A stretch of DNA of 64,000 bases from Cepaea nemoralis (Eukaryota > Mollusca > Gastropoda > Stylommatophora > Helicidae), in NCBI GenBank assembly GCA_014155875.1, contig JACEFZ010012659.1, positions 248,001-312,000 on the forward strand, written 5' to 3'. This document shows positions 11,743 to 23,447 of this stretch, piece by piece. The notes under the pieces were generated by a model, which saw only the letters and a list, made by a program, of their open reading frames with translations, was not told the DNA's origin and did no database searches. The position numbers and the translations under genes are program-made. Numbering within the stretch: position 1 is the first letter of the stretch; each line of letters begins with the position of its first letter.

Positions 11743-13218
11743 ATGGAACTACCTGTTCCTATTGTAGACAAGACTGCGACAATGGATAGCATACGGTTAG
11801 AACAGGAACTAACAGACAGTCAACGACGACAATTAGTACAATTAGTGACAGAGTATAAAGACATATTTTCTGACATTCCAGGTAGGACGGACAGAATCGA
11901 GCACTCCATTCTTCTTTCGGACTCTAAGCCTATTAAATGCAGGCCGTACTCTATCCCACTCAGCTATAGAGAAAGTCTAAATAAGGAAATTCTTAATTTA
12001 GAAGCTAGTGGGATCATCCAGAAATCTACATCTGAGTACTCCTTTCCAATCGTCCTAGTTAAGAAAAAAGACTCCACAATTCGTCTGTGTGTGGACTATC
12101 GAAAACTCAACAACGTCACTAAGATCGACGCAGAACCAATTCCTTCCTGCGAAGATCTTATCCTTGACATGTCCACCTCCAAAATCTTTTCTAAATTAGA
12201 TCTTACTAAGGGATATTGGCAGGTCCCTATGCAGACTCAATCCATTCATCTTACTGCTTTTTCAACTCCTTTAGGACTTTACGAGTGGCGTTTTCTTCCT
12301 TTCGGACTTCGAAATGCTCCTGCCACTTTCGTACGCTTAACTAGAGATCTACTGCATGGAGTGACGAATACAGTGACTTATATAGATGATATATGTGTCC
12401 ATACTGATGACTGGACAACACACTTACTGAAACTGAGACATGTCTTTGATAGGTTGCGACTCTTCGGTCTCACTGTCAAACCGAGCAAAGTTGAATTGGG
12501 TCTAAAAGAAATTGACTTTTTGGGTCATGTCATTTCACAAGGTCAACTTAAGACTGACAATAGAATTATTACAAAAATTATGAATCTGACCATGCCTACC
12601 ACAAAGAAGCAGGTCAGAAGCCTTTTGGGGTTAGTAAATTACTATAGCAAATTCATACCAAATTTAGCGGAAAGTACAAGTGTATTTTCCAATGTTTTAA
12701 AAGCATCTGTAAAATTAGATGTCAAAGATGCATTATTAATTTCTGCATTGTCAAAATTGAAAATCCTGTTTAGTAATGTACCAATCCTCCGCTTGCCTAA
12801 TCCTAGGCTCGTTTATTATCTTAGGACAGATGCCAGCAGAATCTCCATCGCTGCAGTACTAGGCCAATTTTATGATGGCATCTTCCACTCGATTTGCTAC
12901 GTGAGCCGTAAGATCACACCTGCTGAGTCCAGATATTCCATATCAGAGTTGGAAGCCCTAAGCGTCATCTATGCGGTGAGAAAGCTCCATCGATTTCTAG
13001 CGGGTGTTCACTTCATTGTCCAGACTGACAACTCCCCAATCACGGTCATACAAAGTGGTGTGCATCGGAATGACCGGATATACAGGTGGTCGCTAATCCT
13101 TCAAAACTATACTTTTAGTATAGAGCATATCAAGGGTAAGGACAACATTCTGGCTGATACCCTTAGTCGACCATCTGAGGTAGAAATACCAGAGATTCCA
13201 CATAAGTGTGTAGAGTAA
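11743..13218 (+). CDS. Reverse transcriptase-RNase H ORF of the Gmr1-like element
   Basis: This 491-residue frame copies retroelement RNA into DNA and degrades the RNA strand. RT motifs are in order: LCVDYRKLN, SKLDLTKGYWQVPM with the first catalytic Asp, LPFGLRNAPATF, the catalytic YIDD box at residues 213-216, and IDFLGHVIS. RSLLGLVNYYSKFIPN then marks the connection region of Ty3/Gypsy elements. The RNase H domain keeps all four acidic residues: D363 (RTDAS), E402/E404 (SELEAL), D429 (QTDNSP) and D472 (ILADTLSR). The protein ends soon after RNase H with no integrase downstream, which is the Gmr1-type order. The ATG at 11743 is only the first Met after degenerate stops in the same frame, so the natural product was probably part of a longer Pol. 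Confidence 0.9.
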   Translation: MELPVPIVDKTATMDSIRLEQELTDSQRRQLVQLVTEYKDIFSDIPGRTDRIEHSILLSDSKPIKCRPYSIPLSYRESLNKEILNLEASGIIQKSTSEYSFPIVLVKKKDSTIRLCVDYRKLNNVTKIDAEPIPSCEDLILDMSTSKIFSKLDLTKGYWQVPMQTQSIHLTAFSTPLGLYEWRFLPFGLRNAPATFVRLTRDLLHGVTNTVTYIDDICVHTDDWTTHLLKLRHVFDRLRLFGLTVKPSKVELGLKEIDFLGHVISQGQLKTDNRIITKIMNLTMPTTKKQVRSLLGLVNYYSKFIPNLAESTSVFSNVLKASVKLDVKDALLISALSKLKILFSNVPILRLPNPRLVYYLRTDASRISIAAVLGQFYDGIFHSICYVSRKITPAESRYSISELEALSVIYAVRKLHRFLAGVHFIVQTDNSPITVIQSGVHRNDRIYRWSLILQNYTFSIEHIKGKDNILADTLSRPSEVEIPEIPHKCVE

Positions 13219-14595
13219 TAATTGTTACAATAGTACAGTATAATATTCTATGTAAAATATTGTATGAATACATAGACAGTATGTGCTAAACTAGGTACTA
13301 AGAACAGTGATCTACAATGTGTCCGTAGACATCAAAAGAAGAACTGTACTCCGAAAAACAAATATATCACCGTGTGAACTGGAACAGCTCGTTATTTACT
13401 AAGCTCCATATGTGTCCGGTGAATCATTTGTGTTAAACAGAGAAAAAACAGTGTCAGAACGGTCCATAAATACAGACACTAAAAAAATACTGGTCTACGA
13501 CACAAGCGAACTCTACAGGTGCCATACCCATAGGACACAAGTATGACTGTGTATTGTATTTAATATACCCAGGACAAGTGTAATTATATAGTATGCCAAT
13601 GAAAGCAATTTCTGAACATTGGGGCAACAACTAACCTGGAGTATTTGAATACTATGTATATAAATACTTATTGTGATATGTATTATAATATTTTAATAGT
13701 ATGATAGATTATAGGTAGAATAGGTAACTGTAATTTACACTTAGAGTTAGGAAATAATGTAGTTTTCATTTTTTTTTAGTAGTTTACATAAATCATTATC
13801 TTACCCACTTACTTACCTTAAAAATAGAAGAGATAGTACTTTAGATAGGAATAGTACCATTTAGTTTATTACATTCAACTTTGTTTCATTTCAGTTGATT
13901 TCATTCCATCTTAATGAACCATTCGATAAAAATATTAGACAATTAAATATACGTCATTTACACCATTTAGACTAAGAATATCAATCATATAGTTTCTCAT
14001 TTAAAAACATCAGTTATAATTTTTTCATATCTCAAATTACCCATGTTAGAAAGGTACATAATTCATTAGATTTTACATTACCCATTTCACAAAGGTACAT
14101 AACTCATCTCACATTAACTTCATTTTAAATAAGTTAGATTACATCCCTTAAATTAGATAAATATTAGGATTAATGGAAGCATATCTTAGCATTAATGTGA
14201 CAAAATAGATTAAAATAGTTAACACATTAAATACACATTTATAGTAGTAGTATTAGTATGTCAGTAGTTAGAGTATTATTACAGTAAAATATAGTTGGTC
14301 ATAAGACCAAGGGTATAAACCATCAACCCTTTGCTCTTACATGTAAATATGTTGTATATACATGACTCGTGCAGCGATTTACGCACAGTCATTCATCTCA
14401 ACTTTCTCAAACTGAGCCAAACGTGTACAGTGTCACTCCAAGGTTTTAAATAATTGGGGATGGTGAAAGATGTGTGACAGAAGTGTGAAAGTGAGAGCGA
14501 ATGTAAATTATACAAGAGAGAGAGATCGGTCAGCGGATTTTTCTGCCGCTCAACGCGACTTTATATATGTTGTCTGCGTCAGGTGTTTGCTTTCA
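13219..14595 (+). other. 3' non-coding part of the LTR element
   Basis: AT-rich DNA with no coding frame. A short duplication (ATTACCCAT...AAAGGTACATAA) is seen near 14,035 and 14,077. The last 15 bases (14581-14595) are one copy of the target duplication of the nested insert. Confidence 0.45.
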
Positions 14596-17080
14596 TTTTA
14601 TTTATTTTTTTTTTTTATTTTTAAAACCTTTATTGAGTGTTAAGAAACATTTGCATTTGTATTGTTCGTGTTGTTACAGAGCGTTGCATGTGGAAGTGTA
14701 GGTGACATATGCGCAAAAAGTACAAATATTTTTTTACATTTGAACATTTCTTCATTGACATTGTTGTAAGGAAATATTTTAAAACAAAAGCGTGATGGTA
14801 GTGCGCTGTTATTATTTCCCCTGCCGCCCCGCTCTCCTGTCAGCTTCAAAACTCCTACCAAGTACCATCACCACCTCTCGGTGATGATAAAACATGGCAG
14901 GTGCAAAAAACTGTTTTGAAGCAACCGGTGAGGGCGGCAGCAGAGACAACAATACGCGTTTACAAAGCCATATATATTAATAGTGATTACAATGATAATA
15001 ATGCAAATAAACAACCAAATACATAAATAATATAATAATGACAGGGAATAAAACTGCTAAGGGTGATAAACTCAAAGATAATAAACAGCAATGATAATAA
15101 ATAATAGTTTAACATGTGAATTGTGATTCCATTTGCTAGAATGATTATCTTAGGAATGGTGTTTACATGAAATACGTCTTTTAATAATAAGGACAAAGAA
15201 TAAAACTACTAAGGGTGATAACAGCAATGCTAATAAACACAATGATAGAATTTGTTATGATAATGATCACATTTCCAAAAACTGTGATTCCATGTGCTAA
15301 ATGATTTTCTTAGGAATGGTGTTAAAACATGGCAGGTACATACATTAACAATTGCATCCTGCACTGTTAAATAATATAGTAGGTGTAAAAAGGAGTTGGT
15401 TATCTTTTTTCTCCTTGCTTATTGTTTTTTTTTTTTTTTTTTTTTTAAATACATATGCATGCAATGTTTAATAATAGTAGAAGTAAAAGGAGTTTGTTTT
15501 CTTTTTCTCCTTGCTTATTTTGGTCATATATGTAAGGGTTCATTTATTTTTTCACTTCCTCCTTTTTTTTTTTTTTTTTACTTTTTGTAAAAAGTAAAAC
15601 AAGCATCAGTATTTGCACAAACTTTTTTTTACAATCTTTACATTTTTGTTTCCCTTGCCATCTCCTCACCAATTTGTTTCATTCCACCAATGCCTTCATC
15701 ACCCTTATCTGGGCAATGATGGTAAAGGCAGGATAATTATTTGAACCAAACCGGTGTGGGTATCAGCAAAGGCAAACACAAACCATGAGCAAGGGGAGGG
15801 GGGCACATGGGAAAGGGTTTTTTTGTTTATTACTAATGATGACAATAATAATAATGGCAAGAAGAGGCATACTGAGGGTAATAACAGCAACTTATAAAAA
15901 ACAGCAAGGGTACTAATAGTTATGAGAATGATAACATTTTTACAATATGTGACTCCATTTGCTAGGATGATTTCCTTTGGAATGGTGTTAACATAGCCTA
16001 GCAGGTACATACACTTGCAAACTGCAGTTTTTAGTAATACTTGGAGTAAAGGAGTGGGTTTTATTTTCCTACTCCCCCCCCCTAAATGTAGGGGTTCATT
16101 CATATTTTCCTCTGTGTTCTCTCTTTCTTTTGTTTTTTAATAAAAATTTAACCAAGCATTTGTATTGACACAAGTGTTTACAGTATCATTGGTTTGGTAA
16201 CCATTTGTGATTTTGTATTAATTCATTCAACACTCACTCACTTGATTCAAAGGGGGTGACAAAGAGAGGAAGGGACATGACCACTCTTTATGATGGTACA
16301 GGCTGGACAAATGTTTGAAACAAAATAGTGGGGGTGGTAGCAAAAGCAACAAACCTTAAGCAAAGGTGGGGGGAGGGGGGGAACATGGGAGATGAAGTTA
16401 TAAATTAATAATGATGATATCCTTAATACTTTTCAAATTAATGATACTAAAGATAATAAGGGTAAGATAATGATAGTAATAATAATAATGATCATAATAA
16501 TAGTAGACATTTTCATAATAATAAAAATAGTAAACAAACACCAACCATATATTAATAATAATAGTAATAGTAAGAATAATAATAATAATAATAATAAATA
16601 GTATAATAGATATGTGATTCTATTTACTAAGGTGATAATCTTAGTAGTGGTGGTAGTATAGCACAACAAGTGCATTTAAAGCAAAACATTCCATAAATAG
16701 TAATTTGGAATAGGAGGAGTTGATTTTCTTTTCTCCTTTTTTACTTTTCCCCTTATCTATAAGTGTTAAAACCATCATTTTGAAACAATAAAACAAGCAT
16801 TTATATTTCCACTATTCTTTACATAAGGGATTGTCATTTGTCTTTTGACCATATGTGATCTTTTTAATCATTTACTCATCATTCACTCACAGTTTCTTCT
16901 TTCTTTCTCGCGCTCATGTATACCAAATTTGTAATACAATAAGGAATACATGTGGTTTAATCTAGAAATAGTTGTGATATTTTGCGCGTGTACATAAATG
17001 ATATTAAGTGTGTGTTATATGTGTAGTGCTTGTGTCTGGCTGAGTTTCTGCATGTCCATATGAGATGTCTATAGTAAGAA
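14596..17080 (-). mobile_element. Retroposed 2.5-kb insert with poly(A) tail and 15-bp duplication
   Basis: The segment is bounded by a perfect 15-bp direct repeat AGGTGTTTGCTTTCA (14581-14595 and 17081-17095). At its left edge the plus strand is a T-rich run (14596-14622), which on the minus strand is an A-rich tail. The minus strand has AATAAA (complement of 14629-14634) just before that tail. Long target duplication, tail and signal together indicate a polyadenylated RNA inserted by LINE-type retrotransposition into the 3' non-coding part of the LTR element. The body holds several diverged ~660-bp repeats and no convincing protein; its frames of up to 132 codons resemble nothing I know. 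The source could be a non-coding RNA, a transcribed repeat or a non-autonomous retroposon. Confidence 0.72.
15120..16750. repeat. Diverged tandem repeat, ~666-bp period
   Basis: The landmark GTGATTCCATTTGCTA.. followed by ..CTTAGGAATGGTGTT recurs at about 15,122, 15,281, 15,947 and 16,613. The last three are spaced 666 bp. Each is followed at similar distance by GGAGT.GGTT/GTTGATTTTC-type sequence and a pyrimidine-rich run. A second landmark (AAACAAGCAT near 15,598, AACCAAGCAT near 16,150, AAACAAGCAT near 16,791) marks the other end of the unit. T runs of 17-22 lie at about 15,425-15,446 and 15,562-15,579. Confidence 0.65.
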
Positions 17081-17095
17081 AGGTGTTTGCTTTCA

Positions 17096-17876
17096 ATGTT
17101 GGAAGTGTGCTGTGATGGATGTGTTGTGTGTAGTTTAGTTTAGATCTTAGATAAAGTATTTTAAGTCTCATAAGACGGAAACGTAGTCACGAATTAGTGT
17201 TATACACTTGTTTGTGGCCACATTTAACCGAATTATGGCACGTAAAAAACTAACATACATACACATGATAGATAGATATACATGTTAGAAGGTAGACTAT
17301 ATTAGTAATTACATCCAAACACGCAAACAACCAGAAAAACAAACATATAAATTGCATACATATTTTATAGATCAAAGGGAGATAACTCCGGATCAGGGGA
17401 CATAATAGACAACGAAACACTAACTTAACAGTGAAAGATAACTTTACACGCGGAAGCGAGATAGGTAAAGCCTGTCGCACACAGCTTGGTCAATGGGTGT
17501 TTAATATTATATGGGGGACATGAAGCAATTCATGTGTTGACCCTAAGAAAGTCAACTTTGTATGGGTAGTAAGGTAATTTACTATTGGAGGGCAGGTCTT
17601 ATAAGACAACGATCCGGTTCAGACATACCTCTAATTAATATAATATTGCGATTGAGAATAGGGCTCACGCCAACCAGACAAGTTTGTGGCGATTGCCAGT
17701 AGCCAAGTAAAGTGATACTACATTGTGATATTAGTCAGTAGAAGTCTATGCAGTTACCCAAAGCCAGATTATCTACAGTCTTTGACAAAAATTAGAGACA
17801 CTAATTTTTTTAGAAACCCCTTGCGTCACAACCAATGAGTCAAAGTTGATGACGCAACACAGGAGGGGAGGGTGTG
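17096..17876 (+). other. 3' non-coding end of the LTR element with polypurine tract
   Basis: No gene. The purine run AGGAGGGGAGGG at 17861-17872 lies four bases before the 3' LTR and is in the correct place and strand to prime plus-strand DNA synthesis. A short inverted pair, ACAGTCTTTGACA near 17,776 and TGTCAAAGACT at the LTR start, is also present. Confidence 0.65.
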
Positions 17877-18487
17877 TGTCAAAGACTGGTACATAAAGGG
17901 CGGAGGTCTTCTCAAGATAGAATACCACCGGGAAGAGTGGTCAACCTCAAATAGAATAGAGGTGATAAAGTGCCCCGATATAAGGGCAGGGTAGATGATA
18001 GAATGGGGGACTATTAACTAGTTCTCTCATGAGACACGGAGACGTTGACCAGATGGTTAGCACTCTGGTCACGACAGAATCACGCCTATGTAATAGCCAC
18101 GAATGCCACTCAACAGAAGACAGCTAATGTCAGCGTGCCAAGTGGAACGGCACGCAGAAAGCCGAAGGACATGTCAAGGTCCTTCCGCGTGGTGTGTAAC
18201 GACGCGAGCCAACTAGTCAGACTGGGGACTGACATTGTAGGGAGCACCTCGTGTAGCGTTGATAGGAGTTTTGTGTAACCAAATAGATAGAAATAGCATT
18301 AGAGTTTAGAAAACTAGTGATAGGCAATTCTGTGGCTTTGTGTGTGGTTTTGATAGCGACTGTTACGTACTTGTAAAGAGCCTACGGCAATAAAATGTAC
18401 CATTTATTTCCTCTCACACGACTTGCAAGTTTCTTGTATGGTGTGGGAGAAGTAATCTGATGATGCCTTACACATGAGTTGTTGACA
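17877..18487 (+). mobile_element. 3' LTR of the Gmr1-like element
   Basis: It begins TGTCAAAGACTGG and ends GTTGTTGACA, 611 bp, with about 15-20 differences from the 5' LTR by eye. The polyadenylation signal AATAAA is at 18389-18394. It follows directly on the polypurine tract. Confidence 0.85.
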
Positions 18488-18600
18488 CCCCTGTTATTAC
18501 ATACAATAGCGTGGACCCCTGTTATTACATACAATAGCATGGACCCCTGTTATTACATACAATAGCATGGACCCCTGTTATTACATACAATCACACGGAC
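18488..18600 (+). repeat. 28-bp tandem repeat, four copies
   Basis: Units of CCCCTGTTATTACATACAAT plus AGCATGGA follow the 3' LTR directly. The same motif, singly, flanks the 5' LTR (about 7523-7548) and the solo LTR, so this family of elements sits repeatedly in this sequence. Confidence 0.75.
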
Positions 18601-18629
18601 CTGTCTGGGCAACTGTCATGGATCTTGAT

Positions 18630-19030
18630 TGTGAGGGTCGTCTTGGAAGACGGGTCTTCTCTGGATATTCTTGGCCGCGATATCGAGATCAGTTACAATA
18701 TACAGCCGTTACACATCACACTGGTACACTTGTTCTGTTCCCCCCTGCTCTCACAGCGAGTTAGTTAGTTAGCCAACAGATCATCCTCTTTGCACGTTAA
18801 ATTATTAGTCCATAAGTGCTCAGTTCTCCCAAGTATCTCCCTCGGTGTGTAGTAAATTACCACACCAGTTCTGTATTAGCTGACTGTTCACCTTTAACCT
18901 CCCCCTCCCCCGGTCTCCCCCCCCCCTCCCCACCGATGACGATATTGTCTATCTCCACCCCGTCTGACTTATTGTTCTTGCAGACTGGTCAAGGTTGCAG
19001 AGTCGCGTCCAAACCGTGAGTAATTTACTC
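18630..19030. repeat. Rearranged copy of the DNA found at 6880-7465
   Basis: Bases 18,645-18,765 are a reverse complement of about 7288-7405. Bases 18,770-18,825 match about 7412-7465 directly, and about 18,955-19,000 resemble 6885-6925. A C-rich stretch (18,899-18,932) lies between. No gene is supported. Confidence 0.55.
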
Positions 19031-19044
19031 GTCCTGCCTTCAGG

Positions 19045-19845
19045 ATGTATTACGTCAGCACACCTACTCCGAACAACATACACTATCTCTACTCTAGCAT
19101 ACAGTAAACAACATACAATATATCTAATGTAGCATACACACGAACAATATACATCATACCTAATGTAGCACATACCTGCGCAATACACAATCTATCTCAT
19201 CTAGCAAACATCTGCACATATACAACATATCTCACCTAGCACACACCTGCACAATATACAACTTATCTCACCTAGCACACACCTGCACAATATACAACAT
19301 ATCTCACCTAGCACATACCTGAACAACATACAACATATGTCACCTAGCACACGCCAGAACAGTAAACAACATATCTGACGTAGCACACAAAGTTGAACAA
19401 TATACAATATATCTAAACTAGCACACAACTGAATAATATACAACATATCTCACCTAGCACACACTTGAACATTATACACCATATCTGACATAGCACATAC
19501 ATGAACAATATACAACAAATCTCACCTAGCACATAACCTGCACAATATACAACAAATCTCACCTAGCACATAACCTGCACAATATACAACATATCTCACC
19601 TAGCACACACCTGAACAGTATACAACATACCTCACCTAGCACACATCTGCACAATATACAACATATCTCACCCAGCACACACCTGAACAGTATACAACAT
19701 ACCTCACCTAGCACACATCTGCACAATACACAACATATCTCACCCAGCACACATCTGCACAATATACAACATATCTCACACAGCACACACCTGAACAGTA
19801 TACACCACATCTCACGTAGAACACTCCTGCACATCATATAATCAT
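19045..19845. repeat. 36-bp minisatellite, ~22 copies
   Basis: The unit is close to CTCACCTAGCACACACCTGC plus ACAATATACAACATAT. Because 36 is a multiple of three, long cysteine-rich frames stay open on the minus strand (period CRCVLGEICCIL); these are a by-product of the repeat and not evidence of a protein. Confidence 0.85.
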
Positions 19846-20099
19846 ATCTCCCTTACATAAACCGGTTGTGTCCACCCTGTTATGAAACCTTTAATCACCG
19901 CGTTTTGGCAGCTCAGTGATTTATCATATTCTGAAAACACAATTCACATTTACCCGAGCCAGGCCAAAACATGTTTATGAGACAGAGCTGCAATATACCA
20001 GCCCGGTTTTCCAGACATCGCTCTGTGGAGTCATGACGACGGACCGGGGGGAACCACACGTCACAAAATCAATGAGAATACATGTGAGAGGAAGGTATT

Positions 20100-20160
20100 C
20101 AGTATGCCTAGAATATGTGACGACCGAACACTTCACACCCCAAGGGAATTATGCCTAGAT
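20100..20160 (+). repeat. Isolated copy of the 46-bp satellite motif
   Basis: CAGTATGCCTAGAATATGTG followed by ACGACCGAACACTTCACACC matches the unit of the large array at 37,266-42,030. Here it is a single copy, which suggests the array arose from a dispersed repeat. Confidence 0.6.
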
Positions 20161-20166
20161 AGAGAT

Positions 20167-20284
<118 letters not shown>

Positions 20285-20320
20285 TATAAAAGGAGAGAAA
20301 GAAAGTTAAGAGAGAACGAA

Positions 20321-20450
20321 CGAACGAACAAACTTTATTATCAATGGGTTAAGAATTGGGCACGCAGGCCCGTCTAACATCCTGCCCTTCTATCACTCTC
20401 TTTCATACATTATTTCATTCACACATCATTCAAGGCTAACAGAGAACAGC
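20321..20450 (+). repeat. Dispersed repeat, copy 1 (GGGCACGCAGGCCCGTCT family)
   Basis: The core AATTGGGCACGCAGGCCCGT, followed by an ATC.TGCCCTTCTATCACTC-type segment, is shared with 20,945-21,045 and, inverted, 49,870-49,985. Each copy joins simple sequence at one end (GAAC here). It looks like the 3' part of a short retroposon. Confidence 0.6.
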
Positions 20451-20654
20451 AACAATATAAAAGATATGCATTATAAAGGCATGGGCAAAATGCGAACATC
20501 AAAACTACACGACACAGTAAAATTAGATAATGGTCTGACACTTGTTATTAGCCATGTGGAATATACTGGCCTACCAAAAGGGGACTGGCTGTTATACTAG
20601 AGTTTTGTTATTATTATTATCTCTATTATTAAGGGGGAAGATAATCCGTATGAT

Positions 20655-20687
20655 ATATATAGATAGGTAGATAGGTAAGTAGGTAGG

Positions 20688-20722
<35 letters not shown>

Positions 20723-20731
20723 GTAGGTAGG

Positions 20732-20766
<35 letters not shown>

Positions 20767-20779
20767 GTAGGTAGGTAGG

Positions 20780-20822
<43 letters not shown>

Positions 20823-20835
20823 GTAGGTAGGTAGG

Positions 20836-20886
<51 letters not shown>

Positions 20887-20899
20887 GTAGGTAGGTAGG

Positions 20900-20950
<51 letters not shown>
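20655..20950. repeat. (GATA)n/(GGTA)n microsatellite
   Basis: Alternating blocks of GATA and GGTA over about 295 bp. The block pattern (about four GGTA units, then 8-12 GATA units) repeats several times, so a higher-order unit has itself been amplified. Confidence 0.95.
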
Positions 20951-20951
<1 letters not shown>

Positions 20952-21050
20952 ACGAACTTAATTTTCAAAAGGTAACAAATTGGGCACGCAGGCCCGTCTT
21001 ACATTCGGCCCTTCCAATCACTCATCTTTCGTTCATCAATAGTGCATAGG
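20945..21050 (+). repeat. Dispersed repeat, copy 2 (GGGCACGCAGGCCCGTCT family)
   Basis: It shares AAATTGGGCACGCAGGCCCG, TTCGGCCCTTCCAATCACTC and ATCTTTCGTTCATCAATAGT with the inverted copy at 49,870-49,985. The GATA array directly precedes it. Confidence 0.65.
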
Positions 21051-21109
21051 AAAAACATTGTCAAATGAATTTTGTAAACATAAACAATGCATATTACCAT
21101 GTTATTAGA

Positions 21110-22815
21110 TAAATCCACCACCCACCCACACATCCCCCATTCACCCACACATCCCCCACCCAACCACACACACACACACACACCCCAGGCACACATACAT
21201 CCCCCCCACCCATCCACCACATCCCCACATCTTCCCACCCACACACACCGCCCACCAACCACACATCCCATCCACACACACCCCAAGTATACATACATTC
21301 CCCAACCCACACATCCCCCACCCACACACATCTCCCCACCCACTCACATATTATCCACCCGTTCAATTACCCACCAACAATCACCCCCCCCCACATATCC
21401 TCCTCCACCCACACACATCTAACCACCCAGCCAAAACACATCCCTCGACCACACATCCCCTACGCACACACACATCTCCCTGCCAACTCACATATCTCGC
21501 ACCTACCCACACACAAATTCCGCAACCACCCACATGATCTCCCATCTCCCCCAGCCCACTCACAGATCCCGAGCCCACCCATACAAATATCCCCCACCAT
21601 CTCCTAACCTTCACACACTAACCCACCCACATATCCTCTACCCACCCACACATCACCCACCCACCCATTCTGCAACCAAACATCCCTTAACCACACAGCC
21701 CTTAACCACACACCCTTACTCATATACAATCACCCACCCACACATCCTCTACCCAACCACACATCCTCCACCCACCCATCCCCCAGCCACACATCCACTA
21801 CCCATACACACACACATCCCCACCCACACACACATCTCATCACCCATACACACATCCCTCACATACATCCTCACCCACCAACACATCCCCCATTCACAAA
21901 CACACACCTCCCATCCACGCACACCCAACCCACACACACATCCCCCACCCATACACTCATCCCCCTCACACATCCCTCCACACACGTACTTATTCCTCAA
22001 CCACCAACACCCACACATCCCTCACCCACTCATCAACACATACATCTACCATCTACCCACCCACACTCACACACCCCAACCACCCATCCAAACACACGTC
22101 CTCCACCCTCACATACATCCTTCCCCCACCCGCACACCCACATCCAACCACACCCCACACACCCACACACACGTCCTGTATCCACACCCATCTCCCCTCC
22201 CACACAACACCACACCCACACATATCCCCAAGACACATCCCTCACCCACACATACATCTCCCCACACATCTCCTACACACCCACACATTCCCCACCTACA
22301 ATCACCCTCACCACCCACACATACATCCTCCATCCAGCCACACACCCCCACCCACCCAGGCATATCCCCTCCCACACACATCCCCACATCCATCACCCAA
22401 CCCATGACACACCCATCCCCATCCCACACACATCCCCCACACCCCACTCACACATTCACCCACACATCCCTCACCCACACACCCACCCCCACACTCCCCA
22501 CCCATCCACACAAACATCCCACACCCACACACATCCCTGACCCACACACACACAATCCCCACACCCACAACCAACCCTACCTGCACACATCTCCCACCCA
22601 CCACAAATTCCCCAAACCCATATCTCCCCACCCACATATATATCCCCCACCCATCCCATAACCCACCAACAATCATCCACCCACATATCCTCCGCTACCC
22701 ACTCACCCACAACCTCCTAACCAAACACACATCCCCACCCACACAAACATCTCCCCGCCAACCTATACATCCCGCACGTACCCACACACAAACCCACCCA
22801 CCCACACATACTGAG
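21110..22815. repeat. CCCACACA-rich low-complexity array
   Basis: About 1.7 kb made of C, A and some T, with recurring ACCCACACATCCCC, CACCCACCC and ATACATCC words but no fixed unit length. Long threonine/proline/histidine frames on the plus strand and glycine/tryptophan/cysteine frames on the minus strand are composition artefacts. Strand asymmetry is extreme, with almost no G on the plus strand. Confidence 0.9.
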
Positions 22816-22939
<124 letters not shown>

Positions 22940-23324
22940 AGACAGAAAGTCGATATGTGATGTGATCTAACAAGATAATAAATTGTTACCTGGTGCCAGC
23001 TACAGCCGGAGTGGCTTGGTTCAATAATTGACACGGAGCAAGACCAGCCTCCCACCTGTTATAATCCCCACCACAGTACACGGTTATCCCACGGGTAAAG
23101 CTATCACAGAAGATTGCCTGTCAGATGAACTATTAATGGAGCTTTCAACACGTGCTGGACACCTGCGGAACACAACTGACAGCAAGCAACAAGACGGGAG
23201 GTGGGGTGATGGGCAACTATCTACATCTCATTAACACTGTACCGAAATCTGGCATCCTGGCAGGTCTTGACAGACACGTTTACGACTTGAGCTTTTGATC
23301 TACTAGTCCTGAACGTTGTCCATA
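22940..23324. other. Short non-repetitive island, no gene
   Basis: About 385 bp of ordinary composition between microsatellites. The longest frame (68 codons) resembles no known protein. Confidence 0.4.
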
Positions 23325-23344
23325 TGTGGGAGAGAGAGAGAGAG

Positions 23345-23431
<87 letters not shown>

Positions 23432-23447
23432 GAAGGGAGAAGAGAGA
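23325..23447. repeat. (GA)n/(GATA)n microsatellite
   Basis: GA run with a short GATA block and a few interruptions. Confidence 0.95.

Larger units (their letters stand above)
7549..18487 (+). mobile_element. Gmr1-like Ty3/Gypsy LTR retrotransposon, integrase core deleted
   Basis: Two LTRs of 610 and 611 bp, about 97% identical by eye, bound an interior with, in order, a tRNA-Leu-like primer site, a Gag-protease ORF, a frameshifted protease end fused to an integrase C-terminal module, an RT-RNase H ORF, a long 3' non-coding part with a nested insert, and a polypurine tract. Integrase remains upstream of RT, as in the Gmr1 group of Ty3/Gypsy elements and unlike the usual Ty3 order. The integrase zinc-binding and catalytic domains are absent, so this copy could not integrate by itself. 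The sequences just outside the LTRs show no clear matching 5-bp duplication, so later rearrangement at one edge, or LTRs from two insertions, remains possible. Confidence 0.78.

Noticed and set aside
15705..16103. 132-codon minus-strand frame in the retroposed insert
   Set aside because: No recognisable motif, low-complexity leucine-rich parts, and not conserved between the internal ~666-bp copies.
20651..20950. Telomere- or centromere-like repeat
   Set aside because: GATA/GGTA and the few TTAG repeats (56,945-56,990) are short interstitial microsatellites, not TTAGGG-type telomeric DNA.
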